From NCBI RefSeq assembly GCF_024207115.1, contig NZ_CP100128.1:1736001-1800000 (forward strand): a DNA stretch of 64,000 nt. Direction: 5' to 3'. The notes beneath the pieces were generated by a model. It made no database searches and had not been told where the DNA came from. It saw only the letters and a program-made list of their open reading frames with translations. A program made the position numbers and the translations under genes. This stretch comes from Chromobacterium sp. IIBBL 290-4. GTDB lineage: Bacteria > Pseudomonadota > Gammaproteobacteria > Burkholderiales > Chromobacteriaceae. Shown here piece by piece: positions 8,916 to 18,300 of the stretch (position 1 is the stretch's first letter; every line of letters starts with the position of its first letter).

Positions 8916-10775
8916 TTATTTGGCGGTTTTGCCCAGCCGTCGGTACAGCGTGGCGCGGCTGATGCCCAGGGCGCGTGCCGCCGCGCTGGCGTTGCCGCCG
9001 CAGCGCCGCAGCAGATCGGCGATGGCGCTGTCCGGCACCGCATGGCCCTGGTTTTCCATATCGGCGCGCAGCAAGGCCGGCAGATGGCGCATTTCCAATT
9101 GCGCGCCGTCGTCGGCCAGCGCCAGCAAGGTGGCCAGCAGATTGGCCAGCTCGCGCAGATTGCCGGGCCAGCGGTAGCCGCGGAAGGCTCGGCCGAGCTC
9201 GGCGGACAAGGCGATGCCGCGACGCGCCGCGCCCATCTCGTCCAGCATGCGCTGCGCGATGGCGGCCACGTCGCCGCGCTCGCGCAGCGGCGGCAGGCTG
9301 AGCGGGTAATGGCACAGGCGGTAATAGAGGTCGGCGCGGAACGCGCCTTCGGCCACCTTGGCGCGCAGGTCGCGGTGGGTGGCGCAGATCAGCCGGATGT
9401 CCAGCTGTTGCGCCGGCCCGCCGCCCAGCGGCGTCACTTCGCGCTCCTGCAGCACTCGCAGCAGCCTGGCCTGCAGCGCCAGCGGCATATCGCCTATCTC
9501 GTCCAGGAACAGCACGCCGCCGTCCGCCTCGCGCAGCCTGCCTTTGCTGCCTTGGCGGCTGGCGCCGGTGTAGGCGCCGGGCAGGTAGCCGAACAGCTCG
9601 GCCTCGATCAGGCCTTCGGGAATGGCGGCGCAGTTGACCGCGATGAAGGGCTGGCCGCGGCGGCTGCCGGCGGCGTGCAGGGCGCGCGCCAGCCTGTCCT
9701 TGCCGGTGCCGGTTTCGCCGAGGATCAGCACCGGAATATCGGCCTCCAGCTGCTTGAGCGCGGTGGCGCACAGTTCGGGCGGCGCGCCGTCCAGCGGCTC
9801 AAGGACGGCGGCGGGGGGCGCTTTGGCGGGCTGGGCGGGCCTTGCCGCGCGGGGGGGCGACGCAATGGGCGCGGCGGCGGGCGGCTTCAAGCGGGCGGAA
9901 AAGCGCTGTGCGCCGATCTGCAGCGCGCCTAGGGCCTGGCCGTGGCGTTGCAGCCAATGCTCCAGGCTTTGGCCGAACAGCGCGGCGAAATGGCGCGCCT
10001 GCCAGCGGCCGGGCTCCAGCCCGCACAGCGAGAGCCCGGGGCGGTTGGCGGCCAGCAGCCGGCCATCGCCGTCGAAGGCCAGCTTGCAGGCCGAGGGCGC
10101 GTCCAGCAAGCGCGGATCGGCGTGCAGGCACAGCAGCCAGCCGTGGCGGGCGGCCTCTTCCAGCAGGCGCGACTCGATCTGGCCGCGCGCCGCCTGCAGC
10201 GCCAGAATTTGCGGCTGGCCCAGCTTGCGGCTGGCGCCGCTGATGTCCAGCGCGCCCAGCAACTGGCCCTGCGGCCCTAGCAAGGGCTCGGCGGCGCAGG
10301 CCAGCACGCGGTTGCGTTCCAGATAATGCTCGGCGCCGCGCACCAGCACGCTGTCGATGGCGGCCAGCGCGGTGCCGATGGCGTTGGTGCCGCGCGCGGC
10401 TTCGCTCCAGTCCATGCCCGGAGTCAGGGCCAGCTGTTCCGCCTTGTTCAGAAAATCGATGTGGCCGCTTTCATCCAGTATCAGGCCGCGGCTGTCCGCC
10501 ACCACCAGGGCCAGTTGCCGGCTGGCCACCTGTTCGAACAGGCCGGCCAGCGCCGGCGCGGCGGGCGCGAGCCAGTCCTGGTTCGCTTCTTGCCGCTGGT
10601 TCAGCTCCATCGCCGTCAGCTTGTCGCCGCCGCCGCCGCCCGCCGGCAAACCCAGGCCGCGGCAACGTTGCCAGGAATGCAGGATGGGCGGCGGCAAGGC
10701 CTGGCCGGGCAAGGGCTGATCGGTGAAGAAACGGCGGCGGATCTCGTCCAGCGGCAAACGGCTGACAGCGTTCAT
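8916..10775 (-). CDS. Sigma-54-dependent activator, AcoR-like (GAF-AAA+-Fis)
   Basis: 619 residues. The N-terminal sensor region (about 1-310) contains a GAF-type part (GTNAIGTALA). The AAA+ domain has Walker A GETGTGKDRLA, the sigma-54 contact loop as PGAYTGA (a known variant of GAFTGA) and Walker B GGVLFLDEIGDM. The C-terminal Fis-type HTH is NASAAARALGISRATLYRRL. Start 10775 was chosen for AGGAG six bases upstream; the upstream open frame lacks such a site. Organisation and neighbours match AcoR-type activators of acetoin or alcohol/aldehyde metabolism. It is divergent from the aldehyde dehydrogenase, which has a sigma-54 promoter, and so is its likely activator. Confidence 0.88.
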   Translation of the reverse strand: MNAVSRLPLDEIRRRFFTDQPLPGQALPPPILHSWQRCRGLGLPAGGGGGDKLTAMELNQRQEANQDWLAPAAPALAGLFEQVASRQLALVVADSRGLILDESGHIDFLNKAEQLALTPGMDWSEAARGTNAIGTALAAIDSVLVRGAEHYLERNRVLACAAEPLLGPQGQLLGALDISGASRKLGQPQILALQAARGQIESRLLEEAARHGWLLCLHADPRLLDAPSACKLAFDGDGRLLAANRPGLSLCGLEPGRWQARHFAALFGQSLEHWLQRHGQALGALQIGAQRFSARLKPPAAAPIASPPRAARPAQPAKAPPAAVLEPLDGAPPELCATALKQLEADIPVLILGETGTGKDRLARALHAAGSRRGQPFIAVNCAAIPEGLIEAELFGYLPGAYTGASRQGSKGRLREADGGVLFLDEIGDMPLALQARLLRVLQEREVTPLGGGPAQQLDIRLICATHRDLRAKVAEGAFRADLYYRLCHYPLSLPPLRERGDVAAIAQRMLDEMGAARRGIALSAELGRAFRGYRWPGNLRELANLLATLLALADDGAQLEMRHLPALLRADMENQGHAVPDSAIADLLRRCGGNASAAARALGISRATLYRRLGKTAK

Positions 10776-10790
10776 GCGCGGCTCCTGGCC

Positions 10791-10829
10791 TGTCTCGCCG
10801 TGCTGAGACAGGTGTCGCGGCGCGAGACA
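10791..10829. promoter_or_regulatory. Candidate upstream activating sequences
   Basis: TGTCTC-N8-GAGACA dyad at 10791-10810, followed by a weaker TGTCGC-N5-GAGACA at 10813-10829. The centres are about 21 bp apart, close to two helical turns. They lie about 150-190 bp upstream of the sigma-54 promoter, the normal distance for activator sites, and just upstream of the activator's own gene. Confidence 0.55.
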
Positions 10830-10980
10830 GTTTGATTGGCGTTTCGGTCGATTATCGCCGCATCTGCGCGCATGGCAATGCATTGATTTGAATGGACTAT
10901 TGTTGCGGTGCGAAATGAGAGGCCGCAAAGCGTTGCGGTTTCAGGCGGTCTGCTATTTTGCAATGCAAAAATCATAATTC

Positions 10981-10995
10981 TGGCACGCTGCTTGC
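10981..10995 (+). promoter_or_regulatory. Sigma-54 (-24/-12) promoter
   Basis: TGGCACG-N4-TTGC, an exact match to the sigma-54 consensus with the GG and GC elements 12 bases apart. It lies 58 bp upstream of the aldehyde dehydrogenase ATG. Confidence 0.88.
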
Positions 10996-11052
10996 GCTGT
11001 TGCGAAATCCGCTGAACGGATAGCCACCATCCACCAGACGAGGAGACTGAAG

Positions 11053-12558
11053 ATGGCAAGCCTGCAACCTGGATTTCAATTGAAGCCGCGTTACGCCAAC
11101 TATATCGGCGGCCAGTGGGTGCCGCCGGTGAACGGCCGCTATTTCGAAAACGTCACCCCGATTACCGGCAAGACACTGTGCGAGATTCCCCGCTCGGATG
11201 AGCAGGACGTGGAGCTGGCGCTGGACGCCGCCCACGCCGCCCGTTTCAAATGGGGCCATACGCCGGTGACCGAGCGCGCCATCATCCTGAACAAGATCGC
11301 CGACCGGATGGAGGCCAATCTGGCCCTGCTGGCCGAGGTGGAAACCTGGGACAACGGCAAGCCTATCCGCGAAACCCGCGCCGCCGACATCCCGCTGGCC
11401 ATCGACCATTTCCGTTATTTCGCGTCCTGCGTGCGCGCGCAGGAAGGCAGCCTGGGCGAGATCGATGCCAACACCGTGTCCTACCATTTCCACGAGCCGC
11501 TGGGCGTGGTCGGGCAGATTATTCCCTGGAACTTCCCCATTCTGATGGCGGCGTGGAAGCTGGCGCCGGCGCTGGCCGCCGGCAATTGCGTGGTGCTGAA
11601 GCCGGCCGAGCAGACGCCCTTGTCCATTCTGGTGCTGATGGAACTGGTGGGCGATCTGCTGCCGCCTGGCGTGCTCAATGTGGTGAACGGCTTCGGAGTG
11701 GAGGCCGGCAAGCCGCTGGCCAGCTCCAAGCGCATCGCCAAGATCGCCTTCACCGGCGAAACCGGCACCGGCCGGCTGATCATGCAGTACGCCAGCCAGA
11801 ATTTGATCCCGGTGACGCTGGAGCTGGGCGGCAAATCGCCCAATATCTTCTTCGATGACGTGGCGGCGCAGGATGATGCCTTCTTCGACAAGGCCATCGA
11901 AGGCTTCGTGATGTTCGCGCTGAACCAGGGCGAGGTGTGCACCTGCCCCAGCCGCGCGCTGATCCACGAATCGATCTACGACCGTTTCATGGAAAAAGCG
12001 CTGCAGCGCGTCGCCGCCATCAAGCAGGGCAACCCGCTGGACCCGCAAACGATGATAGGCGCGCAGGCCTCGCAAGAGCAGATGGACAAGATCCAGAGCT
12101 ATCTCGCCATCGGCCGCGACGAAGGCGCCAAGGTATTGGCCGGCGGCGCCCGCGCCCACCTGGACGGCGATCTGGCTGGCGGTTTCTACATCCAGCCCAC
12201 GGTGTTCCACGGCCACAACAAGATGCGCATCTTTCAGGAAGAAATCTTCGGGCCGGTGGTGTCGGTGACCACCTTCAAGGACCGCGACGAGGCGCTGGCT
12301 ATCGCCAACGACACCCTGTACGGCCTGGGCGCTGGCGTGTGGACGCGCAATATCAACAGCGCCTTCTTCATGGGCCGCCATATCGAGGCCGGCCGGGTGT
12401 GGACCAACTGTTACCACGCCTACCCGGCGCATGCGGCCTTCGGCGGCTACAAGCAATCGGGCATCGGCCGCGAAACCCACAAGATGATGCTGGAGCATTA
12501 CCAGCAGACCAAGAACCTGCTGGTCAGCTACGGCGAGGACAAGCTGGGTTTCTTCTGA
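11053..12558 (+). CDS. aldB: NAD(P)-dependent aldehyde dehydrogenase (AldB/ExaC/AcoD type)
   Basis: 501 residues. Typical ALDH features are the PWNFP motif, the general-base glutamate in ELGGKSPN (E257) and the catalytic cysteine in NQGEVCTC (C296). Long stretches match E. coli AldB from memory ([17 protein letters not shown], [20 protein letters not shown]). It oxidises acetaldehyde or related aldehydes to the acid in ethanol or acetoin breakdown. A ribosome site GAGGAGAC lies before the ATG. It is expressed from the sigma-54 promoter upstream, most likely under the divergent AcoR-like activator. It is monocistronic, ending at a terminator. Confidence 0.92.
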   Translation: MASLQPGFQLKPRYANYIGGQWVPPVNGRYFENVTPITGKTLCEIPRSDEQDVELALDAAHAARFKWGHTPVTERAIILNKIADRMEANLALLAEVETWDNGKPIRETRAADIPLAIDHFRYFASCVRAQEGSLGEIDANTVSYHFHEPLGVVGQIIPWNFPILMAAWKLAPALAAGNCVVLKPAEQTPLSILVLMELVGDLLPPGVLNVVNGFGVEAGKPLASSKRIAKIAFTGETGTGRLIMQYASQNLIPVTLELGGKSPNIFFDDVAAQDDAFFDKAIEGFVMFALNQGEVCTCPSRALIHESIYDRFMEKALQRVAAIKQGNPLDPQTMIGAQASQEQMDKIQSYLAIGRDEGAKVLAGGARAHLDGDLAGGFYIQPTVFHGHNKMRIFQEEIFGPVVSVTTFKDRDEALAIANDTLYGLGAGVWTRNINSAFFMGRHIEAGRVWTNCYHAYPAHAAFGGYKQSGIGRETHKMMLEHYQQTKNLLVSYGEDKLGFF

Positions 12559-12584
12559 TCGCTGACTGATCAGCCGCCAATCAC

Positions 12585-12608
12585 ACCGCCCTCTGGGGCG
12601 GTTTTTTT
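12585..12608 (+). terminator. Intrinsic terminator after aldB
   Basis: ACCGCCC-TCTG-GGGCGGT stem-loop followed directly by a run of T. Confidence 0.9.
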
Positions 12609-13047
12609 GCGTTTTGCGTATACGGTGGCTTTCTGCCTGAAAAGTGTCATGCTTTTTATACAAGCAAAACATTGGGCGATTTATCCATACCGGCTAGAGT
12701 ATGAATTCTTTTGTAATTTAAAACATGAAATACATTATTTATTTACGTAAAATATTTCATTAATTATGCTTTTGGCAATTCAAGGGGCGTGTCGAGCGCG
12801 AGATGCGGCTGGGCATGGCGGAGAGCGGCCAATGACCGCGCCAAGCGCGGCTGCGGGGTTTGGATCTGAGTTATCGCCGGACGCGCATGGCGGGATGCGC
12901 GCTAGCGGCCGTCCGCAGCCAGGGTGCGGATGAGGAGAGGCGTTCGGAACAGGGTGGAGGAGCGCTGGCGTGGCGAGGGCTGTGAGGGGAAAGCGGAGAG
13001 GGGAAATGCCGCGCGGCAGCGGCCAAGCGCCACCGCGCGATCGTCGT
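12609..13047. other. Gene-free gap with an AT-rich island
   Basis: No convincing gene on either strand. Bases about 12690-12780 are strikingly AT-rich for this genome and hold an inverted repeat ATGAAATA (12725-12732) / TATTTCAT (12753-12760). The rest is GC-rich with no recognised motif. Confidence 0.6.
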
Positions 13048-14463
13048 TTAGGCGGAGAGCTGGTCCAGAGACCGCTGCAATTTCACGCTGATCTGCTCCA
13101 GCGACTGCATCTGGGCGACGATGCCCGCCTCATCCAGTTGGCCGCTGGCGCCGGCCGAGGCCAGTGCGGTTTCGACATGGCGCTGCAGCTGCGCCAGCGG
13201 CGCGCGCAGCGGCTGGCAGGCCGCGCCGAACAGCGTGGCGCCGTTTTCCTCGAGCCAGGCTTCCAGATCCGGCGCGGGCATGGGCGAGCCGCTTTCTTCA
13301 ATCGCGTGATAGGCGCGTTGCTTGTAGATGACGTGGGCCAGCTTCTGCAGCGAAACCTGAGACTTGCGCTGCACATCGCTGACGCTTTGCAGCACGCGAT
13401 CGGATTCGTCGGCCAGGCTGGAAAAGCGCTGGCGGAAGGATTCGACCGAGGATTGCACCTCGCCGGCCACGCCGCCGGCCGCGCTGGCTTGTTGCCGCAT
13501 GTCTTCTATGCGCGAGGACAGAGACTCCAGCACGCCTTGCACCTGGTTGGCGGTGCTCTTGCTGCGTTCGGCCAGCTTGCGCACCTCGTCCGCCACCACG
13601 GCGAAGCCGCGGCCGGTTTCGCCGGCGCGGGCGGCCTCGATGGCGGCGTTCAGCGCCAATAGATTGGTCTGGTCGGCGATGGCCGAGATATCGGCCAGCG
13701 AGCTTTCAATCCCTTGCCATTCGCGGGCCAGCATCTGGCTGGCGGTATCCATGCTGGCGACGCTGCCGGCGATGGTGTCGAGGTGGCCGGACAGTTCGTC
13801 GGCGCTTTTCAGGCTGTCGCGCGCGCCGGCGGCGTTGTCGCGGGTGATGCTGGAGACGGCGTCCATCGATTGGCTGATGACGGACAGATCGCGCTGGCTG
13901 CCGGCCAGATCTTCGCGCAAGTGGGGATTGCTCAAGGAGGCCAGCTGCGACGACAGGCGGTTGCGGCGAATATAGCCTTCATTGTCGGCCATGGTCTGGA
14001 TGGCGACGCTGACGTTTTCCAGCGAGCTGGACAGGATGCCGGGCAAGCCCTGGCTCAGCGGGCGGCGGTTGAAATTGCCGGCGCTGATCTCCTTGAAGCA
14101 GGTGTTGATTTCCTTGAAGTAGGTTTCCACCAGATCGAGAAAATCGTTCAACTGCCAGGCCACCTGGCCGACTTCGCCCATTTCGCGGGTTTGGGTGCTG
14201 CGATGGTGCAGTTCGCCGCAGCAGGCCAGGCCCAGCTGCCGGGTCAGCGTATTGAGCAATAGCAGGATCCGGCTGCCTTTGCTCCATACCCAGACGCTGA
14301 GCGCTATGGTGCCGGCCAGCAGCGCAGCATTGACGATGGCCTGTCCCAGCGGCGGCAGCAGATATTCGTCCGCAATGGAAAGCAGCACCAGCAGGTTGAA
14401 GCCAATCAGCGCGATGGCCAGGTGCGATCGCAGAAAGGGGGTGGGTTTGCGCGTGGAACTCAT
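13048..14463 (-). CDS. Methyl-accepting chemotaxis protein (signalling half of a split Aer-like receptor)
   Basis: 471 residues. Two hydrophobic helices at about 12-32 and 40-62 anchor it with almost no periplasmic part. The cytoplasmic MCP domain holds the hairpin tip [19 protein letters not shown], followed by [18 protein letters not shown] (about residues 265-305). The last 110 residues ([15 protein letters not shown], then LEAWLEENG) resemble a CZB zinc-binding domain, but the cysteine and some histidines are not evident. With no sensory domain of its own, it probably takes its signal from the PAS protein encoded immediately upstream (ATGA overlap). It feeds CheA/CheW at the membrane. Confidence 0.88.
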   Translation of the reverse strand: MSSTRKPTPFLRSHLAIALIGFNLLVLLSIADEYLLPPLGQAIVNAALLAGTIALSVWVWSKGSRILLLLNTLTRQLGLACCGELHHRSTQTREMGEVGQVAWQLNDFLDLVETYFKEINTCFKEISAGNFNRRPLSQGLPGILSSSLENVSVAIQTMADNEGYIRRNRLSSQLASLSNPHLREDLAGSQRDLSVISQSMDAVSSITRDNAAGARDSLKSADELSGHLDTIAGSVASMDTASQMLAREWQGIESSLADISAIADQTNLLALNAAIEAARAGETGRGFAVVADEVRKLAERSKSTANQVQGVLESLSSRIEDMRQQASAAGGVAGEVQSSVESFRQRFSSLADESDRVLQSVSDVQRKSQVSLQKLAHVIYKQRAYHAIEESGSPMPAPDLEAWLEENGATLFGAACQPLRAPLAQLQRHVETALASAGASGQLDEAGIVAQMQSLEQISVKLQRSLDQLSA

Positions 14464-15014
14464 CCGGAGACTCCTTTGGCTTTCAGAACATCGGCGTTAA
14501 GCCCGAGGATGAAGTCCTGATAACTGCAGTTTTTTTCTTTGAGCACGTTCAGCAGCCAGTCGCGCGAAACGTCCGGCGCGCTGGCCTTGCCTTGCGCGGC
14601 TTCGATTTTGCGCATTTCGGCGTAAATGGGCTCGATGGCGGCGATGGCCTGCCGGCTGGGCGGACGTCTTACCGAGTAATAGCCTTTCAACTGGCCGCGC
14701 AAGTCGTAATCGGGGGTGACATTGGCCAGCACCCAGTAATAGTTGCCGTCCTTGGTGGCGTTTTTCACGATCGCGAAAAACTCATGGCCGGATTGCAGGG
14801 TTTGCCACATCAGCCGATAAGCGCCGCGCGGCATGTCGGGATGGCGGATCAGATTGTGCGGCTTGCCCAGCAGCTCATGCTCGGCGTAGCCGGCGATGCG
14901 CATGAACACGCGGTTGGCGTAGGTGATATGCCCGCTGGGGTCGGTCTTGGTCACGATCAGTTCGTGAGGCGCTAGCATCACTTCCCGCTCGCGGCCGGTG
15001 GTGGGGTGGTTCAT
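14460..15014 (-). CDS. PAS domain protein, Aer-type sensor half
   Basis: 184 residues. One PAS domain (residues about 15-120) carries the Aer-type flavin-binding signature ([18 protein letters not shown]). It continues with a short helical region and no membrane segment or MCP part. Its stop overlaps the start of the chemoreceptor gene (ATGA), so the two are co-translated. In E. coli Aer the same pieces are in one chain, reading redox or oxygen state through FAD. Here they appear split into a soluble sensor and a membrane transducer, as in some other bacteria. Confidence 0.85.
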   Translation of the reverse strand: MNHPTTGREREVMLAPHELIVTKTDPSGHITYANRVFMRIAGYAEHELLGKPHNLIRHPDMPRGAYRLMWQTLQSGHEFFAIVKNATKDGNYYWVLANVTPDYDLRGQLKGYYSVRRPPSRQAIAAIEPIYAEMRKIEAAQGKASAPDVSRDWLLNVLKEKNCSYQDFILGLNADVLKAKGVSG

Positions 15015-15046
15015 GGTGGGCGCTTTTCGAAATGCTATTTATCGAT

Positions 15047-15060
15047 ATGACAAAGGTCAT
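15047..15060. promoter_or_regulatory. Short dyad upstream of the PAS/MCP operon
   Basis: Perfect ATGAC-aaag-GTCAT palindrome 33 bp upstream of the PAS gene start. It is a possible operator; no known regulator is recognised. Confidence 0.25.
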
Positions 15061-15155
15061 TGTCTGGCGGACGGCCGCCGCGGGCAAGTCGGAAGGTGAC
15101 AGTGTCTCTGCGGCGCGGGGCCTGCGTCGTTTCTAACCATAGCGGAATGAGACGC

Positions 15156-15189
15156 AAAAAAAAGCGGGACCGCGTTTGCAGTCCCGCTT
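15156..15189 (-). terminator. Intrinsic terminator of the DUF3857 gene
   Basis: AAGCGGGAC / GTCCCGCTT stem with a 10-nt loop. On the minus strand it is followed by a run of eight T. It lies 60 bp beyond the stop of the gene at 15249. Confidence 0.85.
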
Positions 15190-15248
15190 GAGCGGATCGC
15201 CGGCGCAGGCCGGAAAGGCGCTTCCGCCAGCGCGGGCGGACGGACGGT

Positions 15249-17102
15249 TTACAGCTTGAGGATCTGCCGCACGCTGTTGGCGCAGTCGCGGCCCTGGGCG
15301 ATCAGTTTGCCGAAGGCGTCGCTGGCCAGATCGTCATGGCTCAGCCAGCGGGTTTTGCGCGTCAGCTGATATTGCAGATGGATGCCGTCGGCGGCGTTGC
15401 GCTGCTTGACGGCAAGGTCGAACCAGGGCGAATTGACCTGGCAGCTGGATGCCGGCTGCACGGCGCGGGCGCCTTTCAGCCAGATGCTGCGCTCGACGAT
15501 TTCTGCATCGCCCAAATAGACGTCTCCCTGATTGCCGTTGCTGCGATAGCTGGCGAAGTGGTTCCAGAGATAGGCCAGATCCGGGTCGTAAAGATACATG
15601 CCGGAAATCTTCTCCACCGCGCGCGCGTCGTCGCTGCGGGTTTGCACGTTGTAGCCGTTTTGCAGCTGGTAGGCGGTGGCGGCGCGCTGCACCTGGCAAT
15701 TGACCGGCTGGTTGCCGATGCCGTTGCACATCGAGGTATCGCTGCTGCTGTCGCCTTGGTAACGGTCGCGAACGGCCACTTGCACCAGTTGCTGGCCGGA
15801 AATCATGCTGTCGCTGGCGATGCTGGCGCTGCCGTCGCGGCGCAGCGTTTCCACCCTTTGCACCTGCACCACCGGGGCGGGGGCCTCGGCGGGAATGGTT
15901 TCCTGCCGGACGGCGCCGTCGGCGGAGTAGACATAGGTCGGCCGGTCCTGAATATCGGACGGGGTGTAGCCCGGCAGATAGAAAGGATTGGTCGGATCCA
16001 GCCACAGGGTTTTGCCGCCCAGCGTCCCGCGCACGATCATGTGGTTGACGGTGCCTATGCCCGGCAGCAGCGGCACCGGCGCGAAATCGCCGCGGAAAAC
16101 CAGCGCCGGTTCGGCTGGCAGGCCGGCCGCGCGCAGCATGGCGGTCAGCAAGAAGGCCAGGTCTTTGCAATCGCCATAGCCGTGCTGTTCGATCTCGGCC
16201 AGCGTGAACGGAATGAAGCCGCGCTCGGCCAGCCGGGTATCGTTCAGATAGCGATAGCGGTTATTGATGTGTTGCAGGAAGGCGGCGATCTGTTCCGCCG
16301 GCGGTTTGCCCTTGGCGGCTTCCACCGCGGCGGCGGCGGCCGGCGGCAGCGGCGCGGCCAGGATTTCGCGGTAGCGTTGGCTATAGATGCCCAGGTGGTC
16401 GTTCAGCTTGTCGCTGGTGGAAATGCTGAGACGGGGCCAACTGCGCAGGTCGCTGTTGTTCCACTCATTGGTGTAGTTCTGGTAGTGCGGCTTTTTCAGG
16501 GCGACTTGCAGCTTTTTGCCGCCGTCGCTGGATTCGATGGCGAAATTGTCGGCCTGCTCGCCGCGCCACAGCAGCGGGCGGTTCGATTGCAGCTTCAGCG
16601 TCAGTTGGTCCAGCCGCACCGGGCCGATGTAGGCGTTGAAGGCGTAGAGCAATTCCTTGCTCAGCGGCGGGCTGACGATGTGGTGGCGGAAGCGGTAGCT
16701 CACCACGCTGCCGACCGACAGCTCGGGGAAGGTCAGCCAGGTTTGCTTGTCATGGCTGATCCCGGCGTAGGGATTCGGCGCCATGCGGGTTTCCACCTGC
16801 GACTTGTCCAGCTTCACCACTTTGCCGTCGGCCTGGCGGACTTCGCCGGATTCTATCGTCAGCGTGTCATTGACCGGGTAGGTCAGGTCGATGCGGGTCA
16901 GCTGGTCTTTGCCGGCCGGCTTGAGAATGGTGTACTGGTAGCTGACATCGCAGTCCAGGCTGTTGTCGGCGTTATGGACGCAGTCGGTGCGCTGGCTGAG
17001 GGCCAGCGGGGCTTCGCTGACCGGCTGCAAGGCCGCCAGCGCGGCCGGGCAGGCCAGGGCCAAGCCGCAAGCCAGCGACAGAGTATTGCGGTTAAAGCGC
17101 AT
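15249..17102 (-). CDS. DUF3857/transglutaminase-like exported protein
   Basis: 617 residues. The signal peptide is clear (LSLACGLALACPAALAAL). An N-terminal DUF3857-type beta domain (residues about 35-230) is followed by a transglutaminase-like core: catalytic Cys in GYGDCKDLAFLLTAMLRAAG, His in VNHMIV and Asp in LWLDPTN. All three catalytic positions are present, so it may be active as a cysteine peptidase or transglutaminase in the periplasm. No operon partner is evident. Such proteins are widespread but mostly uncharacterised, so the substrate is unknown. Confidence 0.8.
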   Translation of the reverse strand: MRFNRNTLSLACGLALACPAALAALQPVSEAPLALSQRTDCVHNADNSLDCDVSYQYTILKPAGKDQLTRIDLTYPVNDTLTIESGEVRQADGKVVKLDKSQVETRMAPNPYAGISHDKQTWLTFPELSVGSVVSYRFRHHIVSPPLSKELLYAFNAYIGPVRLDQLTLKLQSNRPLLWRGEQADNFAIESSDGGKKLQVALKKPHYQNYTNEWNNSDLRSWPRLSISTSDKLNDHLGIYSQRYREILAAPLPPAAAAAVEAAKGKPPAEQIAAFLQHINNRYRYLNDTRLAERGFIPFTLAEIEQHGYGDCKDLAFLLTAMLRAAGLPAEPALVFRGDFAPVPLLPGIGTVNHMIVRGTLGGKTLWLDPTNPFYLPGYTPSDIQDRPTYVYSADGAVRQETIPAEAPAPVVQVQRVETLRRDGSASIASDSMISGQQLVQVAVRDRYQGDSSSDTSMCNGIGNQPVNCQVQRAATAYQLQNGYNVQTRSDDARAVEKISGMYLYDPDLAYLWNHFASYRSNGNQGDVYLGDAEIVERSIWLKGARAVQPASSCQVNSPWFDLAVKQRNAADGIHLQYQLTRKTRWLSHDDLASDAFGKLIAQGRDCANSVRQILKL

Positions 17103-17186
17103 GAAAGTCTTGCCTCCGTGACATCGAGGGGGTGTGTGTCAATGAATTTGGCATGATTGCCGGCGCATGGCAATCCTGAAAGAGAA

Positions 17187-17218
17187 CGCGCCCGCTCATC
17201 GATGCGATGACGGGCGCG
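17187..17218 (-). terminator. Probable terminator after exbD
   Basis: Long hairpin: CGCGCCCG pairs with CGGGCGCG, with inner TCATCG/CGATGA. The following T tract on the minus strand is weak. Confidence 0.55.
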
Positions 17219-17228
17219 CGGGGAGGAG

Positions 17229-17636
17229 TCAGGGCGTGGTGACGAAGCCCAGTTTGGCGATGCCGTTTTGCTGGGCGGCGGCCAGCGCCTTGGCGACGAT
17301 CTCGTAGCGCACGGCTTTGTCGGCGGACAGGTGCAGCTCGACATCCGGATTGGCGCTGGCCGCGGCCTGGAAGCGCTGCGCCAGCGCGGCCTCGGCCACC
17401 GGCTGGTCGTTCCAGAACAGTTTGCCGGACGCGTCTATCACCAGGCGGATCTGTTCCGGCTTGTCCTGATGCTGGGCCGCCTGGGCCTGGGGCAGATCCA
17501 CCTTGACCGCATTGGTCAGCAGCGGCGTGGTGATGATGAACACCACCAGCAGCACCAACATCACATCCACCAGCGGGGTGGTGTTGGGTTCGGCCATCGG
17601 CGCGGATGGCCCCTGGTTGAAACTACCGAACGCCAT
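17229..17636 (-). CDS. exbD: Biopolymer transport protein ExbD
   Basis: 135 residues. One N-terminal membrane helix (VDVMLVLLVVFIITTPL) contains the conserved essential aspartate (NTTPLVDVMLVLL, residue about 24). A periplasmic TolR/ExbD domain follows. With ExbB it forms the proton-driven motor that energises TonB. The gene overlaps exbB by 14 bp and is the last of tonB-exbB-exbD. Confidence 0.92.
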   Translation of the reverse strand: MAFGSFNQGPSAPMAEPNTTPLVDVMLVLLVVFIITTPLLTNAVKVDLPQAQAAQHQDKPEQIRLVIDASGKLFWNDQPVAEAALAQRFQAAASANPDVELHLSADKAVRYEIVAKALAAAQQNGIAKLGFVTTP

Positions 17637-18300
17637 GGCCGTCTCCGGATTGGGTCAATAGCTGCGCGTGCAGATCGTGGGCGAAGTAATCCAGTTCCTG
17701 CGACATCACGCGCTGGGCGCGGGTCAGCGCGTTGTAGGCCAGCACCGCGGGGATGGCGGCGGCCAGGCCGGCGGCGGTGGCCACCAGCGCCTCGCCTATC
17801 GGGCCGGCGACCGCGCCTATGCTCATCTGGCCGGCGTGGCCGATGTTCACTAGCGCGTGATAAATGCCCCATACGGTGCCGAACAGGCCGATGAAGGGCG
17901 CGGTGGAGCCGATGGAGGCCAGCACGGTCAGGCCGGCTTCCTGGCGGGCGTTTTCCTGCGCCAGCGCCTTGCGGATGGCGCGGGTCAGAAATTCATCCAC
18001 GCCGCAGGCCTGGCCCAGCGCGCGGCCGGCCTGGCTTTGGTATTGCTTGAGCGCGGCGAGGCCGGCGCGGGTGAGGTTAGCGAATTGCGAGCGGCTGTGT
18101 TGCAGGCATTGCTCGGCCTGGCCCCAGTCCGGCGCGTTCCACAGGCGGCCTTCCAGCGCGCGGTTGGCGCGGCGCAGCTGCCAGGTTTGCGCGCCGCGCA
18201 CCAGGATCAAATACCAAGTCAGGATGGACATCAGGATCAGGGACAGAAACACTGTGATCAGGATGGCGTCGCCGTGTTCGAAAACAGTCAGGAAGTTCAT
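17623..18300 (-). CDS. exbB: Biopolymer transport protein ExbB
   Basis: 225 residues of the MotA/TolQ/ExbB family, with a first membrane helix at residues about 12-34. The paired helices around TVLASIGSTAPFIGLFGTVWGIYHAL and ALVATAAGLAAAIPAVLAYN line the proton channel. It forms the inner-membrane pentamer around ExbD. It starts at the tonB stop (ATGA overlap) and overlaps exbD, giving tight translational coupling. Confidence 0.93.
   Translation of the reverse strand: MNFLTVFEHGDAILITVFLSLILMSILTWYLILVRGAQTWQLRRANRALEGRLWNAPDWGQAEQCLQHSRSQFANLTRAGLAALKQYQSQAGRALGQACGVDEFLTRAIRKALAQENARQEAGLTVLASIGSTAPFIGLFGTVWGIYHALVNIGHAGQMSIGAVAGPIGEALVATAAGLAAAIPAVLAYNALTRAQRVMSQELDYFAHDLHAQLLTQSGDGHGVR

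Noticed and set aside
7849..9771. 640-codon minus-strand frame across LysR and the activator
   Set aside because: It overlaps three well-supported genes in other frames and has no domain.
15030..15100. Sigma-28 promoter for the PAS/MCP operon
   Set aside because: A TCGATAA resembles the -10, but no acceptable -35 is found at the right distance.
15336..17156. 606-codon plus-strand frame opposite the DUF3857 gene
   Set aside because: Low-complexity antisense frame; the minus-strand protein has a signal peptide and catalytic triad.
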